In this document: piece after piece, positions 61,199 through 64,000 of the stretch
How positions within the stretch are numbered: position 1 is the first letter of the stretch
Layout: every line of letters starts with the position of its first letter
Source of the DNA: Gavia stellata
Taxonomy: Eukaryota; Chordata; Aves; Gaviiformes; Gaviidae
Length of the DNA stretch: 64,000 bases
Reading direction: 5' to 3'
NCBI RefSeq assembly: GCF_030936135.1
Contig: NC_082617.1
Location: 802,001 to 866,000, forward strand
Notes under the pieces: model-generated
The model's database searches: none
Seen by the model: the letters and a program-made list of their open reading frames with translations, nothing else
What the model was told of the DNA's origin: nothing
Position numbers and translations under genes: made by a program

Positions 61199-61256
61199 GT
61201 CACGTGAGGGGACGGAAGGTCGCCACGTGATGCCAAAAGCCCTGGGATCATGTGAC
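61199..61256 (+). promoter_or_regulatory. Triple E-box cluster (CLEAR/M-box-like) upstream of DPP7
   Basis: Three sites occur within 58 bases: GTCACGTGAG (61199-61208), CCACGTGAT (61223-61231) and TCATGTGAC (61248-61256), with cores spaced about 23-25 bases apart. The first differs by one base from the CLEAR consensus GTCACGTGAC recognised by TFEB/TFE3; the third is an M-box-type MITF/TFE site. They lie 65-122 bases before the DPP7 start codon. Lysosomal genes are known TFEB targets; use here is inferred. Confidence 0.6.
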
Positions 61257-61320
61257 CAGCTGCCTTGGGCTCCCACGCGGGAGGACTGTCCGGTGTGCGC
61301 GGAGCGGAGGCGCGAGCTGG

Positions 61321-61783
61321 ATGGTTGCCATGGAAACGCTGCTGCTGCCGCTCCTGCTTCTCTTCCCGTTATTGCTGCTGCCGCAGGCCGGCGCCGCTGC
61401 CGGTGGGTGACCCGGGCCGGACCCCTGCCTGCCTCCCTGCTCCCCGGGCCGGAGCCCCGAACGGCCCCGGCCCTGCCACGGGTGGGACCCCCCCGCCGTC
61501 CTCCCCGGGCCCCGGCCGGGCCCGCGCACCTGCCTCCCTGGGCGGGACCCCCAGCCGGCCGGGGGAGCGTTGGGCGGGTGCCGCGGGCTCCCCCGGGCCG
61601 CGGTTAGCGGGGCCGGGCTGGGTCGGGCGGCGGCACCGGTTTCCCCTGCGCTGACGGCGCTCCCTCCAGCCGCCCGGGCAGCGGGGCCCGGCCTGGAGGA
61701 GCGGCTCTTCCAGCAGGTGCGGAACCACTTCAGCTTCGAGTGCTGTGGCAACGGGACCTTCCCGCAGCGGTACCTGGTCTCAG
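61321..61783 (+). CDS. DPP7: Dipeptidyl peptidase 7 (DPP7/QPP), first two coding exons, partial
   Basis: Serine peptidase of family S28 that removes N-terminal X-Pro or X-Ala dipeptides in lysosomes and related vesicles. Exon 1 is 61321-61402 and exon 2 is 61670-61783, both with good GT-AG sites and matching phase 1. Together they encode 65 residues and continue past the window. A hydrophobic leucine-rich signal peptide (about residues 4-26) is followed by [16 protein letters not shown] and [12 protein letters not shown], which match the start of mature mammalian DPP7 (FQERFFQQ..DHFNFE, GNKTFPQRFLVS) better than PRCP. Asn-Gly-Thr is a likely glycosylation site. Two in-frame ATGs exist: 61321 in a weak context and 61330 in a strong one (gccATGG). 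The second may be the main start, shortening the protein by three residues. Exon 3, with the GNEG motif, was not found up to 64000. Confidence 0.88.
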
Positions 61784-61789
61784 GTGGGT

Positions 61790-63710
61790 CCCGGGACGCG
61801 CTGCGCATGGCCGTGGCAGGGCCTTGCTGGGGCTCAGGGCTGAACTTCTGCCTGCTCAAGCTTTAACCGCTCCTGGGCTGGGGCAGAGCCTCTCCGTCTG
61901 CTGCTCAGAGAGCTGCGCTGAGCAGCCAGCAGCCCGTTGGAGCTGCGCGCCAGCCCCTCGCGAGCCGGTCATTCCCTGGCACTGTCCATACCCTTTCTCC
62001 TTCCCTTCAGTTTGTCATTCTGGCCACGGGGTGTGGGGTGCAGGTGTGGCCTCTCTGGAGCAGGAGCTGACTAAAGCAGCGGCTGCGTTGGTCTCGCACC
62101 AGGCCTGGCTCTGTGCGCGTGTGTCGGCAGCTGGCCGCCACATCTCTTAGAAGTGCAACTCGGCGCTCTGAATGCAGCGGGGAAAACAAATAGCAAAGTC
62201 AACGTTGCACTTTGTACCCATCGTTCTCACAAGTGAAGATAACTCCTCTTGGGTCAGTGTTCTGTGTTATTTAAAACCCTGCGACTTCAGATAGCTTAAG
62301 CCGTGCGTAACAATGAGGGGCTTCCAGCAAGGAGCCGGCAGTGTCTTCCTTTCTAGCCAAATAATGAGTTATCTTCTGTGCAGCAGACAATAAGAGAGAG
62401 GAAGCTTTTCTAAACAGCATGTGACTAAGACGACAGCACTTCCAATAACCAGCATCATGTGTTTTTCAATCCTGCCTGCTTGGAGCAGTTGGGGAGAGAG
62501 TTGAAGGGAGATAGCAAAGGTGGAGCTGGGAATAGCTCCAGCCCAGAGCAGTGCCCAGCCTGGCGCCTGCCTGCTGCTGGCTCGCAGGCTGCCTGCATCT
62601 GCGGCTTCATATGCAGCATTTCACCTTCTTTACATCACCTGTTACTCTGCAGCTTGTCCAGCACCTGCACCCAGTCATATATGTTTTACCAAGTGTGAAT
62701 TCATGGATCGGTTCAGCCCAAAGATACGGGAACACCAGTGAATTTTGATAGCACACCCAAGGCTGAAATGTCACAAATTAAGTGGCTCTTTTTGAACAGA
62801 ACTTTGGGATCACCTGGTTTAAAGCATTGCATAACTTCCATTTGTTTTCTTTTTATGTTATGTTTTATCTGTGTGTCCTGGGCAGAGCTGAATAATACTT
62901 GTAAGAAACAAAACATTACCGTTGCAGTTCTGCTGGTTTACAAATAGTTTTTCACTCAAAATTCCTATGAGTAGTTCCTTTCCCCTCTACTGCTCCTTAT
63001 GCAATATGAGACTTTTCAGATTATCAGCGAGAACTTGAAGGCGACTATTATTTCACAACCAGGCATCTGACTGTCTTGAGGTTAGCTGGCAGTTCCCCAG
63101 GTTTTCTAAAAATAGATACCTTTTTAAGCAACCCGTCTGGTTTGCTTTTGGCTCCTGTGAATGGTTGTTTACTCCAGGAGCCACGAAGCATATCAGAAGA
63201 AAAGCTAGAGTGAAGATCGCACTTCAGTTTCCTACCTGATACCGCCCAGAATGCAACACAGAGAGAGAATCAGCCTCTTTGTTAATAAAGAGCAGCAGTT
63301 TCGCTAATGAAAGGTTTCAAACCCATTTCCAAGCCAAATCCTGCTTTGGCAAGTCTGTGTTGAGAATGCCAAGAATGAAATTCAGGCCCCTCTGTTAATG
63401 GAAACAGCCTTGTGTGACATGCTGCAGCGGCGTCCGTAGGACAACCGCTGTTGGAAGGTCCCTTTGGATGATGTGGCGATGTGTTGAAATCAACAGTTAA
63501 CTGACAGCCTGAGGTCTGTTGTTGAAGAAAGCTATTTATTATCCCTCTTAATTCCTGTGCAATTTAAAGCTAAGCTAAAATAAAATGTTTGTTAAAGTCA
63601 GCAAGCATTAAAGCAATTGTTTGTTAGATAAGCAAGTATTGACATCATGGGTCAGCTTGTCCTGCCAGTCTCAGTTTGCCTTCAGTTATAAATAGATCAG
63701 GGGATGAAGC
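61790..63710 (+). other. DPP7 intron 2 (part)
   Basis: At least 2.2 kb of intron with no recognised DPP7 exon. The expected next segment (GPIFFYTGNEG-like) is absent. No repeats were recognised until the AT-rich patch at 63.72 kb. Confidence 0.6.
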
Positions 63711-63715
63711 ACCTC

Positions 63716-63795
63716 ATCTTCATATATCATCATATACATATATGATATATCATATGGGAGATCTCTATATATGTGGGTGTTAAATATATAACGTA
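63716..63795. repeat. AT-rich palindromic simple sequence
   Basis: Overlapping catata/tatatg words form several small palindromes (e.g. gatatatc, catatatg), ending about 20 bases before a CR1 fragment. Likely cruciform-prone and slippage-prone. Confidence 0.65.
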
Positions 63796-63813
63796 CATCA
63801 GCATAGCAGCAGC

Positions 63814-64000
63814 AGCATATCCTGGGCTGCATCAAAAGAAGCGTGGGCAGCAGGTCGAGGGAGGTGATCCTCCCCCTATATTCTGTCTTCATGAGACGCC
63901 CCTGGAGTGCTGCGTCCGGCTCTGGGGCCCCCAGTGCCGGAAAGGCACGGACCTGCTGGAGCGGGGCCAGAGGAGGGCCAGGAAAATGGTCAGAGGGCTG
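63814..64000 (+). mobile_element. CR1 LINE fragment running off the window
   Basis: cctgggctgcatcaaaagaa, gcgtgggcagcaggtcgagg, gaggtgatcctccccctata and ctggggcccccagtg match the C-terminal reverse-transcriptase region of CR1 ([21 protein letters not shown]). Frame breaks follow, so it is decayed. It lies in DPP7 intron 2 and continues past the window. Confidence 0.85.

Larger units (their letters stand above)
60990..61790 (+). promoter_or_regulatory. CpG island of DPP7
   Basis: CpG-dense sequence covers the DPP7 upstream region, exon 1, the 267-base intron 1 and exon 2. It includes caacatggcgg at 61161-61171, which resembles the YY1 site often found near TATA-less start sites. That ATG opens a five-codon frame (61164-61181) which would be an upstream frame if it lies within the mRNA. 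Confidence 0.75.

Noticed and set aside
63020-63080. Possible DPP7 exon 3 (acceptor cttttcag, 61 bases, donor gttagc, in frame with exon 2)
   Set aside because: Its peptide (DYQRELEGDYYFTTRH) does not resemble the expected DPP7 continuation before the GNEG motif, and it would end in a different phase. Splice-like signals by chance are common.

Overview
The window is avian nuclear DNA. It carries at least eight CR1 LINE fragments with the bird-typical 3' end (short ATTCTGTG repeats), a solo ERV LTR, and short-intron vertebrate genes. The species cannot be named from the sequence. Gene models were built by eye from ORF continuity, splice-site consensus, intron phase and recalled family motifs; no alignment or transcript data were available.

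Three protein-coding genes are supported. (1) A complete ficolin gene on the + strand, 366-9581, with nine exons encoding 319 residues: signal peptide, 20 Gly-X-Y triplets and a fibrinogen-like recognition domain. A TATA box lies about 90 bases upstream of the start codon. (2) A TESK/LIMK-type protein kinase on the - strand, 17663-29204, with eight coding exons and 318 residues. All catalytic residues are present, but there are no LIM or PDZ domains and no long C-terminal tail. Its 5' non-coding exon is uncertain; a 19-base in-frame candidate at 30639-30657 and a CpG-island donor at 50245 are both noted. (3) The first two coding exons of DPP7 (dipeptidyl peptidase 7, a lysosomal/vesicular serine peptidase of family S28) on the + strand, 61321-61783, running out of the window. 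Just upstream is a CpG island with three closely spaced CACGTG/CATGTG E-boxes that resemble TFEB/MITF (CLEAR) sites. The ficolin and kinase genes converge; the kinase and DPP7 diverge.

The rest is intronic or intergenic. A 1118-base solo LTR (11075-12192, 5-base target duplication) lies between ficolin and the kinase. A long CR1 copy at about 35150-38006 keeps an uninterrupted endonuclease/reverse-transcriptase frame but lacks the start of the endonuclease. Further CR1 pieces lie at 2.5, 4.4, 12.7, 43.8, 51.1, 58.7 and 63.8 kb. A CpG island at 49.7-50.6 kb has no confident gene.

Items most worth a second look are the altered cysteine layout of the ficolin recognition domain, the E-box cluster at DPP7, the compact kinase, the coding-like 45-base periodicity inside the LTR, and two perfect 14-base inverted repeats at 39.2 and 47.85 kb. 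I see no operon, CRISPR array or other prokaryote-type system, and nothing I can defend as a wholly new system.
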